Assembly: GCA_029262115.1 (NCBI GenBank)
Contig: JAJCZZ010000010.1
Location: 1-64,000 of the forward strand
From: Gemmatimonadota bacterium
GTDB lineage: Bacteria; Gemmatimonadota; Gemmatimonadetes; Longimicrobiales; Gaopeijiaceae
Length of the DNA stretch: 64,000 nucleotides
Direction: 5' to 3'
How positions within the stretch are numbered: position 1 is the first letter of the stretch; every line of letters begins with the position of its first letter. Positions 25,561 to 33,978 of the stretch are shown one piece after another. The notes below the pieces were generated by a model. That model had not been told where the DNA came from and did no database searches. It saw only the letters and a list, made by a program, of their open reading frames with translations. The position numbers were made by a program, and so were the translations under genes.

Positions 25561-26616
25561 TCACCGGATCGGGCCCAGTCGCCCCCACCCCGGGACCGGA
25601 ATCGAGGGAAAGCGACTCCCCGCGAATCGCAGCGCTCGAACCGCTCGGCACGCGGAGCCGATCACCTGGCCGTCCTCGACGAGCGCTCCCCCAGACGCTC
25701 GTACGTAACCCTCGAAGATAGCGCCTTCGGTGACGACGAGCCGACCGGAGAGCAGGACGACGCCCGCGAAGTGGGCGCCCCCCGAGAGTTCAAGGTCGCC
25801 GTCCACCACAAGGAGGCCCTGCCCGCTCCCCGCATCCAGACGCAGATCGCCTTGACGCATCAGCGCGACGAATCGACCGCCGCACGGAGAGGCGGGCGGA
25901 CCGGCAGGGTCACCCCAGTTGGTGAGTCCCGGAACACAAACGCCGCCCCGTCGGACCGACGCGGGCGTGACGCGTGGGCTTTCAAACGACTCCAGGAACG
26001 CGCCAAGGGACGGTCCGTCCATCAGACCGAGGCCCGGGAGACCCGTCGGCGACCCGACCGATCGGTCGAGCGGAGCCGGGATGGAGCCGAGCGGCGGGCA
26101 AACGGAAGCCGTGACCCCGGACGGACGCGCGTTCCACCCCGTGGCGTCGATCTTCTCCATGCCGGTGACCGACGCATCCGAACCCACCTCCACCACCCCA
26201 CCGGCGGCTTCCACTCGCGCGACGGGGTCGAGACGCCACATCAGGCCCGCGGACCGGACCGAAACGCGCCGGCGCCTGTCCCAGCCGACGACCTGAGCGA
26301 GCCGGAGTTCCGAGTCCAGGGGACGTACCTCGGCCTCGAAGCCACCGCCGGGGTGGTCGCTGCCCCAGGACCACCCGCCGTCCCCGTCGACCGGACCGGT
26401 GTCCCCCGCAGGCAGTGCCCGCGCAGCCGTTTCGATCAGGCCCGACTCCGCCGCCACGCGGGCCTCCAGCAACGAGAACGAGGCATGGCTGGACGCGACT
26501 TCGAACCGCGCCAGGAGAAGCGCCCCGTGTGCGGCGAGGGCCATCGCGACCATGGCCATCACCACCCCGGCCAGGACGAAACCGCCCCGGAGCCGCCGGG
26601 GCCGCGCGCGGATCAT
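25561..26616 (-). CDS. PilX-like pilus assembly protein, copy 2
   Basis: This 351-residue protein has an Arg-rich start and a membrane helix (GGFVLAGVVMAMVAMALAAHG). Its C-terminal part repeats the copy-1 pattern GQGLLVVDGDLELSGGAHF, GVVLLSGRLVV. It is much richer in Arg and Gly than copy 1 and has almost no Lys. The ATG at 26616 overlaps the PilW-like stop by 4 bp and is preferred over a GTG at 26637. It is the last gene of minor-pilin set 2. Confidence 0.8.
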   Translation of the reverse strand: MIRARPRRLRGGFVLAGVVMAMVAMALAAHGALLLARFEVASSHASFSLLEARVAAESGLIETAARALPAGDTGPVDGDGGWSWGSDHPGGGFEAEVRPLDSELRLAQVVGWDRRRRVSVRSAGLMWRLDPVARVEAAGGVVEVGSDASVTGMEKIDATGWNARPSGVTASVCPPLGSIPAPLDRSVGSPTGLPGLGLMDGPSLGAFLESFESPRVTPASVRRGGVCVPGLTNWGDPAGPPASPCGGRFVALMRQGDLRLDAGSGQGLLVVDGDLELSGGAHFAGVVLLSGRLVVTEGAIFEGYVRASGGALVEDGQVIGSACRAVRALRFAGSRFPSIPVPGWGRLGPIR

Positions 26617-27326
26617 CGGCCCATCCAGACGAGCCACGGCACCGTGTCGCCCATGAGGACCACGGAAAGCGCGGCCGCCGTAAAGCGGGCGGTCGGACTC
26701 ACCACCTCGGGCGTGAGCGGTTGTCTGCCCGAGCGACCCCGCCTGTACCTTACGGCCCCGCCGGTCAGATGGTAGCTGCCCCGCTCGAAGTATCGACCCA
26801 CCCGGAAGTCGACCGGAGCGGGCTCCAGTCGCCAGCGGTAGACGCGCCCGCCGCTACCGGGGCATGGTTCGGTCGACGGATTACTCGCCATGAGGGCGGC
26901 GACCGCGACGCCTCCCCCCGCCGACAGCCAGACCACCGAGTCCTTGGCAGGATCGGGCTCCCGGAGGCCGACCGCTCGCACCAGAACCGAGGCGCCGCCG
27001 GGCGCGGCGGGACCGCACGACGTGGCAATGCCGCGAGCGACCCGAAGCGCGGCCGAATCGGACCCGATGCTGAAGGCGCCGAGGGAGTCGGTCCACGCTC
27101 TCCACTCGGATCCCATGACCAGCCGCGCCAGGCGGGCCGTAGCGAGCTGCTCCGAGATCGTGCTCATCCGGACGACGGCGCGGTGGTGCGCAAGGAATGC
27201 GCTCACCGTGCCCTGGGTGAGGAGAGCCGACACGACGGTTACGACGATCAACTCGATCAGCGTGATCCCGTGCACGGCGACTCTCGCCGGCACGAGGACA
27301 CCGCCGACTTCGTCCACCCCCTTCAT
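26613..27326 (-). CDS. PilW-like minor pilin, copy 2
   Basis: This 237-residue prepilin has a 20-residue leader ending VAVHG, then ITLIELIVVTVVSALLTQGTV with Glu5 and Ile at +1 instead of Phe. The globular part has Cys in TSCGPAAPG and EPCPGSGG. The position between PilV- and PilX-like genes mirrors set 1. Its start at 27326 overlaps the upstream stop. Confidence 0.8.
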   Translation of the reverse strand: MKGVDEVGGVLVPARVAVHGITLIELIVVTVVSALLTQGTVSAFLAHHRAVVRMSTISEQLATARLARLVMGSEWRAWTDSLGAFSIGSDSAALRVARGIATSCGPAAPGGASVLVRAVGLREPDPAKDSVVWLSAGGGVAVAALMASNPSTEPCPGSGGRVYRWRLEPAPVDFRVGRYFERGSYHLTGGAVRYRRGRSGRQPLTPEVVSPTARFTAAALSVVLMGDTVPWLVWMGR

Positions 27327-27655
27327 TGCCCGCCGACCCGCACGACAGCCTCCAGACGTAGGGTGTCCGTGCCCACCACGGTCTCCAGAGTCATCATTCC
27401 CCCGCCGGCCACCCTCCACTCCACGACGGTCCGACCGACCAGGGCGCGCCCGGCGCCTACCGCCCGCGCCACCGAGAGCGAGTCGTGCACCCATGCCAGT
27501 GCGGCGACGGAACGCTCTCGCTCGACCGCACCCCGCAGGGTTCGAGAAGCCAGCAGGAGCGTCGAACCTGTCGCGAGGACCGCGACCTGGAGCACGACCA
27601 GCGCGACCACCACCTCCACCAGGGTGAATCCGCGGACAGCGTCGCGGTGCCTCAT
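27323..27655 (-). CDS. PilV-like minor pilin, copy 2
   Basis: This 110-residue prepilin has leader MRHRDAVRG and FTLVEVVVALVVLQVAVLATG, similar to PilV/GspI pseudopilins. It is shorter than copy 1. The ATG at 27655 overlaps the stop of the FimT-like gene by 4 bp. The unusually long open frame upstream is a GC-skew artefact and overlaps the neighbour. Confidence 0.8.
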   Translation of the reverse strand: MRHRDAVRGFTLVEVVVALVVLQVAVLATGSTLLLASRTLRGAVERERSVAALAWVHDSLSVARAVGAGRALVGRTVVEWRVAGGGMMTLETVVGTDTLRLEAVVRVGGQ

Positions 27656-28080
27656 CGGCGGCGCACCCGTCCGTACCCGGAGATGACCAACGCCGTCTCC
27701 GCATTGCCGCGGCGAAACACGAGCGTCTCGTTGGCGATCCGTCCAAGGCCCAAAGCGTCGTACTCGAGCGTGGTGCGACTCCGTCCCCGCGACAGCGCGA
27801 CCACCGTCGTGAAGTCCCGCTCCACCGCAACCTCGCGAAGGACCTGGCCGCCAACCTCCGACCATGCACGCCAGGGCCGGTCCGTGAGATGGACCCGCGC
27901 GCCGCCCCGCCCCAGCCCGGCAACCCGAGCCTCGGCGATGAGGCCGGCTACGGCTTCGCGGGCAGCAATGGCGCCTGCCCGCTCGGACCATCGCCGAGCC
28001 GAAGGCGCTACGCCCGCGGCGACGAACGACAGCAGGGCGACCACCGTCGCCAGCTCCATCAGTGTATATCCGGTGCGCAT
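27652..28080 (-). CDS. FimT/GspH-like minor pilin, copy 2
   Basis: This 142-residue prepilin has leader MRTG followed by YTLMELATVVALLSFVAAGV; +1 is Tyr and Glu5 is kept. The pattern AREAVAGLIAEARVAGLGRGG matches GspH/FimT. ATG 28080 gives the usual short leader; a TTG two codons upstream is possible. It heads minor-pilin set 2. No clear Shine-Dalgarno sequence is visible. Confidence 0.78.
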   Translation of the reverse strand: MRTGYTLMELATVVALLSFVAAGVAPSARRWSERAGAIAAREAVAGLIAEARVAGLGRGGARVHLTDRPWRAWSEVGGQVLREVAVERDFTTVVALSRGRSRTTLEYDALGLGRIANETLVFRRGNAETALVISGYGRVRRR

Positions 28081-28151
28081 GGACAACGGTCGCGCGCGCG
28101 CCGAGCCACCGGCATGGTGCCGTGAGCCCCAGTGACGCGAGGTGGTTCTCG

Positions 28152-29510
28152 CTACTCGACTCCGTACTCCTGGATCTTGTACCGAAGGGCTCTTGGTGAG
28201 AGCTCGAGGAGTTCCGCTGCGTGCGTCTTGTTCCCCCCGGTACGGTCGAGGGCCAGTTCGATGAGATGCTTCTCGAGCCGGGCGCCGTGCCGTTTCACGG
28301 AAAGGTCATCGCCATCGACGGTCATGGAGGGACCCTCGGGACCGGGCCGCCGCACGGACTCGGGAAGATCGTCCAATTCGATCTGCGGTCCCTCCGTCAG
28401 GACGAGCGCGCGTTCCAGGACGTTCTCGAGCTCCCTGATGTTCCCGGGCCAGGAATACGCGAGCAGTGCCTCCATGGCCTCGGGAGAGATGCCATCCGTC
28501 TCGATCTGCATACGCTCCGCATGGCGCTTGAGCAGATGTCGACAGAGCTCCGGGATCTCCTCCCGCCGGGTCCGCAGCTGTGGGAGATGGATGGTGACGA
28601 CCGCCAAGCGATAGAAGAGGTCCGTGCGGAAGTCCCCCGCCTCGACCGCGCCTTCCAGATCGAGGTTCGTGGCGGATATGATCCGGACGTCGACGCCGCG
28701 GGTTGCCGTCGAGCCCACCCGACGGATCTCGCCTTCTTGAAGGCTCCGGAGAAGCTTCACTTGCAGGCTGCCCTGGAGTTCGCCCACCTCGTCCAGAAAC
28801 AGCGTCCCACCGTCGGCCGCCTCGAAGAGGCCCGGCTTGTCACGATCCGCTCCGGTGAAGGCCCCTTTCACATGTCCGAAGAACTCGGACTCGAGAAGGT
28901 GCTCAGGCATCCCCCCGCAGTTCACAGCAATGAATGCGCGCTTTGCTCTCGGGCTCTCGCGGTGCAGCAAGCGCGCAATCAGCTCCTTACCGGTGCCGCT
29001 CGCTCCCGTGATGAGGACCGGGGAGTTGTGACGGGCCACCTTCTCGGCGACCTCGACCGCTTTGCGCATCTGAGGAGAAGCGACGACGATCTGGCCGAAC
29101 CGGCGGTCCTGTCGTACTTCGTGTCGGAGTCGGCCCACCTCGCGGCGAAGTTGCTCGCGCTCCTCGGCCTTTCTCACGATGAGGAGCACTTCGTCCGCAC
29201 CGAAGGGCTTCGGGATGTAGTCGTACGCACCGTTCTTCATGGCCTCGACGGCGAGGTCCATTCCGCCGTACGCCGTCATGACGAGGACGAGCGCCTCACC
29301 GCCCGAGGCGCGGTACCGCTCGAGGAAGCCGATTCCGTCGAGGCGTGGCATCCGGACGTCACACAGGATCAGGTCGGGTTCCTCCTCCTTCGCCACCTCC
29401 AACCCCGACACGCCATCCTCCGCGTGGACGACTTCGTATCCCGAGTCCGTGAGGATCAACGTCAGGGACTTCCTGAGCCCCGCGTCGTCATCGATGATGA
29501 GAAGCTTCAC
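28152..29510 (-). CDS. NtrC-family sigma54 response regulator
   Basis: This 452-residue protein has a canonical receiver (phospho-acceptor Asp51 in LILCDVRMP, acidic pocket IIDDDAG), an AAA+ domain with [14 protein letters not shown] and [12 protein letters not shown], and a Fis-type HTH ([20 protein letters not shown]). It should activate sigma54 promoters when phosphorylated by the kinase encoded just upstream, whose stop overlaps its GTG by 4 bp. Targets are probably nearby pilin genes, but no canonical -24/-12 promoter was found. The start is set by the GTGA overlap. Confidence 0.93.
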   Translation of the reverse strand: MKLLIIDDDAGLRKSLTLILTDSGYEVVHAEDGVSGLEVAKEEEPDLILCDVRMPRLDGIGFLERYRASGGEALVLVMTAYGGMDLAVEAMKNGAYDYIPKPFGADEVLLIVRKAEEREQLRREVGRLRHEVRQDRRFGQIVVASPQMRKAVEVAEKVARHNSPVLITGASGTGKELIARLLHRESPRAKRAFIAVNCGGMPEHLLESEFFGHVKGAFTGADRDKPGLFEAADGGTLFLDEVGELQGSLQVKLLRSLQEGEIRRVGSTATRGVDVRIISATNLDLEGAVEAGDFRTDLFYRLAVVTIHLPQLRTRREEIPELCRHLLKRHAERMQIETDGISPEAMEALLAYSWPGNIRELENVLERALVLTEGPQIELDDLPESVRRPGPEGPSMTVDGDDLSVKRHGARLEKHLIELALDRTGGNKTHAAELLELSPRALRYKIQEYGVE

Positions 29511-30751
29511 GTGTCGTCCTCGGGGTATCCGGGAAGTCGGATCAAGAAGAGCGCTCCACCCCACTCCGACTCGTCGATGGAGATCCGTCCGCCCATCCCC
29601 TCGACGAGTCGCGCGCAGATCGAGAGCCCGAGGCCGGTGCCCTTCCCCACGTCCTTCGTTGTAAAGAACGGGTCGAACACGTCCTCACGGCTCCCTACGG
29701 GGATTCCTGGCCCGTTGTCGCTCACCTCGATGACGACCACGGAACGTGCGTTGAACAGCGGATCCACCCCATGGCCGCCTTCGTCTCTCGAAACCCTGCG
29801 CCGGTGCATGTAGTTGATCCCGGGGGGATCTTCCGCTCGCTTGACCGGCATACGCGCCACCTCGGCGGCCGTCGTCGACAGGCGAACCGCGATGCGGGGG
29901 TTCGGGTCGTTCTCCATGGCCTCCAGCGCGTTCAGCAGGAGGTTCACGAGGACCTGCTCGAGCCGATGGGGCTCCATGACGACCCTGGGTATCGCGGCCG
30001 GTACCACCCATTCGGCGTGCACGCCGTCGAGCTTGCCCTGGCTTTCCAGCAGTTCCCGTACTCGCGCGATGACCTCCCCCGTTCCCGCGGGGCCCATGGA
30101 CTCCCTCTTGGGGCGGGCGTAGTCGAGAAGGCCCCGCACGATCCGGTCGATCCTTCGTGCCTCGTCCCGGATGGAGTCCAGGATCTCGGTGTCGGACCCG
30201 GCCTGACTCGCGCGGGCCCGCGCTACATCCACGTACGCCATGATCGCACCGAGGGGGTTGCCGACCTCGTGGGCGATTCCGGCCGCCAACGTGCCGACGG
30301 AAGCCAACCGCGCGGTGTGCACGATCTGATCGCGGGCCTCCACCAACTCCATGTTCGTGTGTTCCAGCGACTCCACGTTCTCGGCCAGGAGCATTTGATC
30401 GGCAATGAGGTGATCCGCCATCGCGTTGACGTTGGCCCGCACGTCCTGGAGTTCGAGGATATCGAAGGCTCGCACGCGATGCGACAGGTCTCCCTCGGCA
30501 ATGCGGCGGACGTCGGTGGACAGGCGATCGAGGGGCCGAACGAGTGACCGGCGAATCAGAGCACCACCGAACACGAACAGAACGAGGAGGTCCGCCACGA
30601 CCAACGTCCCCACGAACAGGACGGCCTCAGCCGGAGACTCCAGGATCGGGAGGAGCACCGACAGCCCGGCGGTAGCCAGGAGGACCGCTCCGGCGAAGAG
30701 CACGCCAAAGGCGACGAGGAGCTCTCGGCGAAGGGGGGTAGGTGGGCGCAT
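29507..30751 (-). CDS. Sensor histidine kinase (partner of the NtrC-type regulator)
   Basis: This 414-residue membrane kinase has two N-terminal membrane helices (about 10-35 and 43-66) with almost no periplasmic loop, a HAMP-like linker, and a HisKA domain with phospho-His161 in [15 protein letters not shown]. The ATPase domain has [18 protein letters not shown] and [10 protein letters not shown] boxes. The tiny sensor loop suggests sensing within the membrane or by a partner. ATG 30751 is used; a GTG at 30757 is possible. It lies between pilA copy 1 and the regulator. Confidence 0.92.
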   Translation of the reverse strand: MRPPTPLRRELLVAFGVLFAGAVLLATAGLSVLLPILESPAEAVLFVGTLVVADLLVLFVFGGALIRRSLVRPLDRLSTDVRRIAEGDLSHRVRAFDILELQDVRANVNAMADHLIADQMLLAENVESLEHTNMELVEARDQIVHTARLASVGTLAAGIAHEVGNPLGAIMAYVDVARARASQAGSDTEILDSIRDEARRIDRIVRGLLDYARPKRESMGPAGTGEVIARVRELLESQGKLDGVHAEWVVPAAIPRVVMEPHRLEQVLVNLLLNALEAMENDPNPRIAVRLSTTAAEVARMPVKRAEDPPGINYMHRRRVSRDEGGHGVDPLFNARSVVVIEVSDNGPGIPVGSREDVFDPFFTTKDVGKGTGLGLSICARLVEGMGGRISIDESEWGGALFLIRLPGYPEDDT

Positions 30752-30815
30752 ACGCACTGCGGAGGGATCGGGGCCGGCAACCCGGAAGGTGGGCCGCGGC
30801 GGGCCGGCCTAGCAA

Positions 30816-30830
30816 GCTCGGTGGTCGAGC
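30816..30830 (-). terminator. Small hairpin after pilA copy 1
   Basis: GCTCG (30816-30820) and CGAGC (30826-30830) form a 5-bp stem with a 5-nt loop, 10 bp past the pilA stop. A second inverted repeat, GGCCGGC/GCCGGCC (30772-30778 and 30803-30809), lies just beyond. There is no T-run. Together they may attenuate read-through from pilA into the kinase gene. Confidence 0.35.
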
Positions 30831-30840
30831 CCCTCGCACG

Positions 30841-31227
30841 TCAGGGTGTGCACTGGACCGTGCTCAGCGTGGTGGCGGGCGAGACCGCGCTGGCGTCTCC
30901 GTGGAAGACCGCGCACGGCTCAGCCGGGAGCGCCGAGTGCGTCGCGACCGCCGACCACCCGGTCCCGTTGCCGGACACGATCGTGACGTTGACACCTTCG
31001 GACGGGTCGAAGCCGAGCGCGGCGGGGTCGGTCGAGTAGGAGTAGTTGTCGTTGTAGTAGACGTCCTGGACGTTCGCGAGATTCCGCAGGTCGGCCCGGA
31101 GCGATGCGACGTACGCCTTCTCCTGGACGGCCCGGAACTTCGGAACCGCGATCGAGGCCAGGATGCCGATGATGACCACGACAATCAGCAATTCGATCAG
31201 GGTGAAGCCGTCTCTCGGGGTCCGCAT
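30841..31227 (-). CDS. pilA: Type IV major pilin, copy 1
   Basis: This 128-residue prepilin has a short leader MRTPRDG and the classical helix FTLIELLIVVVIIGILASIAVPKF with Glu5. The globular domain contains YYNDNYSYSTDPAALGF and ends with a Cys-bounded loop (EPCAVFHG to VQCTP). A strong Shine-Dalgarno GAGGAG lies just upstream of ATG 31227, consistent with high expression. It is a paralogue of the adjacent copy: both share GVNVTI and the C-terminal Cys pair. The longer open frame upstream lacks a ribosome site. Confidence 0.95.
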   Translation of the reverse strand: MRTPRDGFTLIELLIVVVIIGILASIAVPKFRAVQEKAYVASLRADLRNLANVQDVYYNDNYSYSTDPAALGFDPSEGVNVTIVSGNGTGWSAVATHSALPAEPCAVFHGDASAVSPATTLSTVQCTP

Positions 31228-31373
31228 AGTCTCCTCACTCAGCAAAGGCTTGCCGGGGTTCAGCCGGGGGGTAACGGCTGTCAGGGGGGAGAGGGCCAGT
31301 GGGACGGCCTCGGGGGCCGGTCGGGGTGACCCGGGCGCTACGCCGCGGGCCACCCCTCCAGCTTCAAATCACA

Positions 31374-31389
31374 CCCGCGACGACGCGGG
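31374..31389 (-). terminator. GC hairpin between the two pilA genes
   Basis: CCCGCG (31374-31379) and CGCGGG (31384-31389) form a perfect 6-bp stem with a 4-nt loop, 14 bp past the stop of pilA copy 2. On the minus strand a TTTG lies about 10 nt beyond. It could be a partial terminator setting the ratio of the two pilins, or an RNA-stabilising 3' stem. Confidence 0.4.
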
Positions 31390-31403
31390 CAGTACAGTCG
31401 AGC

Positions 31404-31805
31404 TTAGCTGGTGCACGCCATCTCGCCGGGAGACGACGGCGTTGCCGTGCCCACGGACACAGCGGCGTGGGCGCCGTAGTAAATGGCACAGCCCTCGGTC
31501 GCAGCGAGCGCCGCGTGGGTCGCGGTGGCGGCCCAACCATCGGTGGTGGATGTGGAGGCGATGGTCACGTTGACGCCCTGAGAGTTCGTGAACGCGAGGT
31601 CGGTCGCGGCGGTGGAATAGCTGTACGCGTCGGAGTAGTAGATCTCCTGCTGGCTCGCCAGGTTCTTGAGATCCGACTTCATGGCGGCAAAGTACGCCTT
31701 CTCCCGCGTGGCGGAGAACTTCGGAATGGCGATGGCCGCCAGGATTCCGATGATCACGACCACGATGAGGAGCTCGATCAGGGTAAAGCCCTTTCTGTCC
31801 CGCAT
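31404..31805 (-). CDS. pilA: Type IV major pilin, copy 2
   Basis: This 133-residue prepilin has leader MRDRKG and FTLIELLIVVVIIGILAAIAIPKF. GGAG lies 8 bases upstream of ATG 31805. The globular part is rich in Ser/Thr (for example TIASTSTTDGWAATATH) and ends with a Cys-bounded loop (EGCAIYYG to MACTS), similar to copy 1. The Ser/Thr richness makes it a plausible substrate for the adjacent glycosyltransferase-like genes. It is the first of the two pilin genes and has a 227-bp upstream region with several candidate regulatory repeats. Confidence 0.95.
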   Translation of the reverse strand: MRDRKGFTLIELLIVVVIIGILAAIAIPKFSATREKAYFAAMKSDLKNLASQQEIYYSDAYSYSTAATDLAFTNSQGVNVTIASTSTTDGWAATATHAALAATEGCAIYYGAHAAVSVGTATPSSPGEMACTS

Positions 31806-31897
31806 GGTGATAACTCCAGGTGTGAGTGAAACGGGGTGTACCGGGGACGGCAAAGTGCAGAGGGCGTTCCACAAACGGAGCAACACGGCCTAACTTG

Positions 31898-31908
31898 TTA
31901 CTAAACAT
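31898..31908 (-). promoter_or_regulatory. TTACTAAACAT motif upstream of pilA copy 2
   Basis: The 11-mer TTACTAAACAT lies about 93-103 bp upstream of the pilA ATG. The same 11-mer occurs upstream of the LysM protein gene (45348-45358), and its TAAACAT core occurs twice upstream of pilM. On the minus strand a TACAAT hexamer overlaps the motif region and could serve as a -10, but no good -35 accompanies it. Confidence 0.4.
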
Positions 31909-31970
31909 TGTACTTACGAGAATCGTGTGCGGCCAGACCGCGCCGCTCACCCACGCCATCCCCCTGGGAT

Positions 31971-31996
31971 TTTGCAAGGCGTCCGCGCTTTGCAAG
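31971..31996. repeat. Paired TTTGCAAG sites upstream of pilA copy 2
   Basis: TTTGCAAG occurs at 31971-31978 and 31989-31996, 18 bp apart, about 165-190 bp upstream of the pilin ATG. Each has the palindromic core TTGCAA. Palindromes with the same core occur upstream of pilS. The position suits binding sites for an NtrC-type activator such as PilR, but I found no canonical sigma54 promoter downstream. Confidence 0.4.
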
Positions 31997-32032
31997 ACGA
32001 TCGGAGCCCAAATAAATACCGAACAGAAGGCC

Positions 32033-33970
32033 TCACCGGCCTGGGGCTGAGCCGGAAGGGACGGAACCGGGAGCGACGGTGTCGGGGGGCTGGGGGGAAG
32101 TCAGCAAGGTCGAGTCCCGGAGGGGGTCGCCAAGCAGCGTTGTGTAGAGCGCCTCGATATACTCGATCCCACCCTCGCCGACGGCCTTCACCCGGGCAGA
32201 GTCGAGGGCTGCCCTGACCCGAGCGGTATCGCCCGCCTCCGCCTCGATGTTCGCCAGCGACGCCCACTGCTGCCAGTGATCCCCTTCTCCCGACGCAATG
32301 GCGGCCCGCCGGGCTACGCCGGCCTCGACCCAGCGCCCCTGTTCCGTGAGCGCCCACGCCAGCAGATGCTGCCGCACCGGGTCCTCATCTTCGATGGCCA
32401 GGGCGCGACGCGCCCACAGCTCGGTCTCGACGGCGTCGCCGCGCTCCGAGTGGACGACCGCAATCAGCCCCGGCGCCACGCTGAACTCCGGAAAGTCACG
32501 GTACGCGTACTCGAGGAGGACTTCGGCCGACCGGAGCTCGTCCGCGGCGATGAGCTTCTTCGCGATCTCGGCAATGAGCATGTAGTGGGGTCCCAGGATC
32601 CCGACCGCCGCCCGGTAGGTCAGGAGACCCTGGCTGGTATCGCCAAGACGGAAGAACTGGTCGGCGAGCGACCATTGCGCGCGCCCCGAGTACGGGTAGT
32701 CGGCGAGCAGGGTCCCGAACACGGTGTCGTTGTCCTTCCACGACGGGTTCCGGGCCCACGTACGCACCGACCCCAGGATCACGACCAGCGCAACCACGAG
32801 CGCCGCGACGCGAGGGCGGTTCCGGTACAGGCGAACCAAGACCCAGGCAAACGCCGCGACAATGCCGACCGAAGGAAGATAGAGGGTCCGTTCGGCCAAC
32901 AGCACGCCGGCAATGAATGCCACGTTCGAGACGGGCGAAATCGTGATGAGGAACCACAGCACGCCGAACGCCGCGATCCGCGCGCTGACCGTGTCAGGAC
33001 GTAACGAGGGTCGACGCCACGCGGCGAGGGTCCCGCCGAGAATCGCGAGGACCAGGAGCAGGCCGGTCAGATTGGCCGGGCTCCAGCCCAGGGACACGGG
33101 AATGACATTCGGCGAATAGTCCGCGGACAGATCGAGGGGAAACACCATCAGGCGGACGTAGTGGCTCCAGATCTCGGAGAGCGTGTAGATGCGTGGGACC
33201 TCCGCGAGCAAGTCCGCCCCAACAGGGCCGAACGGCGCCGCGACGCTCCCCAGGACGGCGAGTCGCATTGCGATGATCCCGCCGGCGACCACGACGAGGA
33301 GCGCGTACACGTTCCACCGATCACGGACGTAGTCGGCAAGGTCGGAGACCGTCAGCCGTCTCCGTGCCGCGTCGAGCAGAAAAACGATCCCGGGAAGCGT
33401 GACCGCGCTCTCCTTCGTCCCGAACGCGAGCAGGTACAGCCCGCCGATAGCCGCCGCTCGTGGCCAGGAAGCCCGAGAGCCCCCACGGACCGCGACGATG
33501 CACGCCAGCAGGAAGAACACGGCCGACTGCATCTCCGCCAGACCCACCACATTCGCCACCGCCTCGACGTGGACCGGGTGGACGGCGAACAGGATTCCGG
33601 CCAAGGCCGCGGTCGTGAGACTCATGAGATGGGCCAGGAGCACGACCGCAAGTCCTGTCACGACGGCGTGCGCGGCCACATTGACCACGTGGTAGAGGAG
33701 TGGCTGCGGGCCTACGAGAGCGTATTGCAGACCGAAGCTGAGCGTGGTCAGGGGACGCCAAAGACCGAGTTCCTTTCCGTACTCACCCTCCCAGTACGGC
33801 TCGGTCAGCGTCTCCGGGAGTCGGCGCACGTCCTGAATGCGCGGGTCGTCCAGAACGACGTGCACGTCGTCGTACGCGAAGGTGTTGGAGAGGCTGTTCG
33901 CGTAGACGGCCACAGCCAGGAGCATGCCCGGGAGCGCGGCCTTGAGCAGGGTCGCCGGTGGCCCAGGCAT
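32033..33970 (-). CDS. TMTC-like membrane protein with TPR repeats, copy A (putative O-glycosyltransferase)
   Basis: This 645-residue polytopic protein has an acidic pair in the first loop (FAYDD, Asp34-Asp35), WRPLTTLSF, FAVHPVHVEAVANVVG and LLAERTLYLPSVG. These are hallmarks of the TMTC/DUF1736 family, whose animal members are GT-C O-mannosyltransferases. About ten membrane segments are followed by roughly five TPR-like repeats from residue ~440. It probably transfers sugar from a polyprenyl phosphate donor to exported proteins, but that is inferred. ATG 33970 is used; a TTG at 33982 would overlap the upstream stop. Two paralogues lie next to it. Confidence 0.8.
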   Translation of the reverse strand: MPGPPATLLKAALPGMLLAVAVYANSLSNTFAYDDVHVVLDDPRIQDVRRLPETLTEPYWEGEYGKELGLWRPLTTLSFGLQYALVGPQPLLYHVVNVAAHAVVTGLAVVLLAHLMSLTTAALAGILFAVHPVHVEAVANVVGLAEMQSAVFFLLACIVAVRGGSRASWPRAAAIGGLYLLAFGTKESAVTLPGIVFLLDAARRRLTVSDLADYVRDRWNVYALLVVVAGGIIAMRLAVLGSVAAPFGPVGADLLAEVPRIYTLSEIWSHYVRLMVFPLDLSADYSPNVIPVSLGWSPANLTGLLLVLAILGGTLAAWRRPSLRPDTVSARIAAFGVLWFLITISPVSNVAFIAGVLLAERTLYLPSVGIVAAFAWVLVRLYRNRPRVAALVVALVVILGSVRTWARNPSWKDNDTVFGTLLADYPYSGRAQWSLADQFFRLGDTSQGLLTYRAAVGILGPHYMLIAEIAKKLIAADELRSAEVLLEYAYRDFPEFSVAPGLIAVVHSERGDAVETELWARRALAIEDEDPVRQHLLAWALTEQGRWVEAGVARRAAIASGEGDHWQQWASLANIEAEAGDTARVRAALDSARVKAVGEGGIEYIEALYTTLLGDPLRDSTLLTSPQPPDTVAPGSVPSGSAPGR

Positions 33971-33978
33971 CCGGATGG

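Noticed and set aside
31228-31403. Sigma54 promoter between the two pilA genes
   Set aside because: The best match (GCAAAGGCTTGCC on the plus strand) has a 9-nt rather than 10-nt spacing and a poor -24 element.
31806-32032. Sigma54 -24/-12 promoter upstream of pilA copy 2
   Set aside because: TTGC elements are present, but no GG lies 10 nt before the GC; spacing is wrong in each case I tested.
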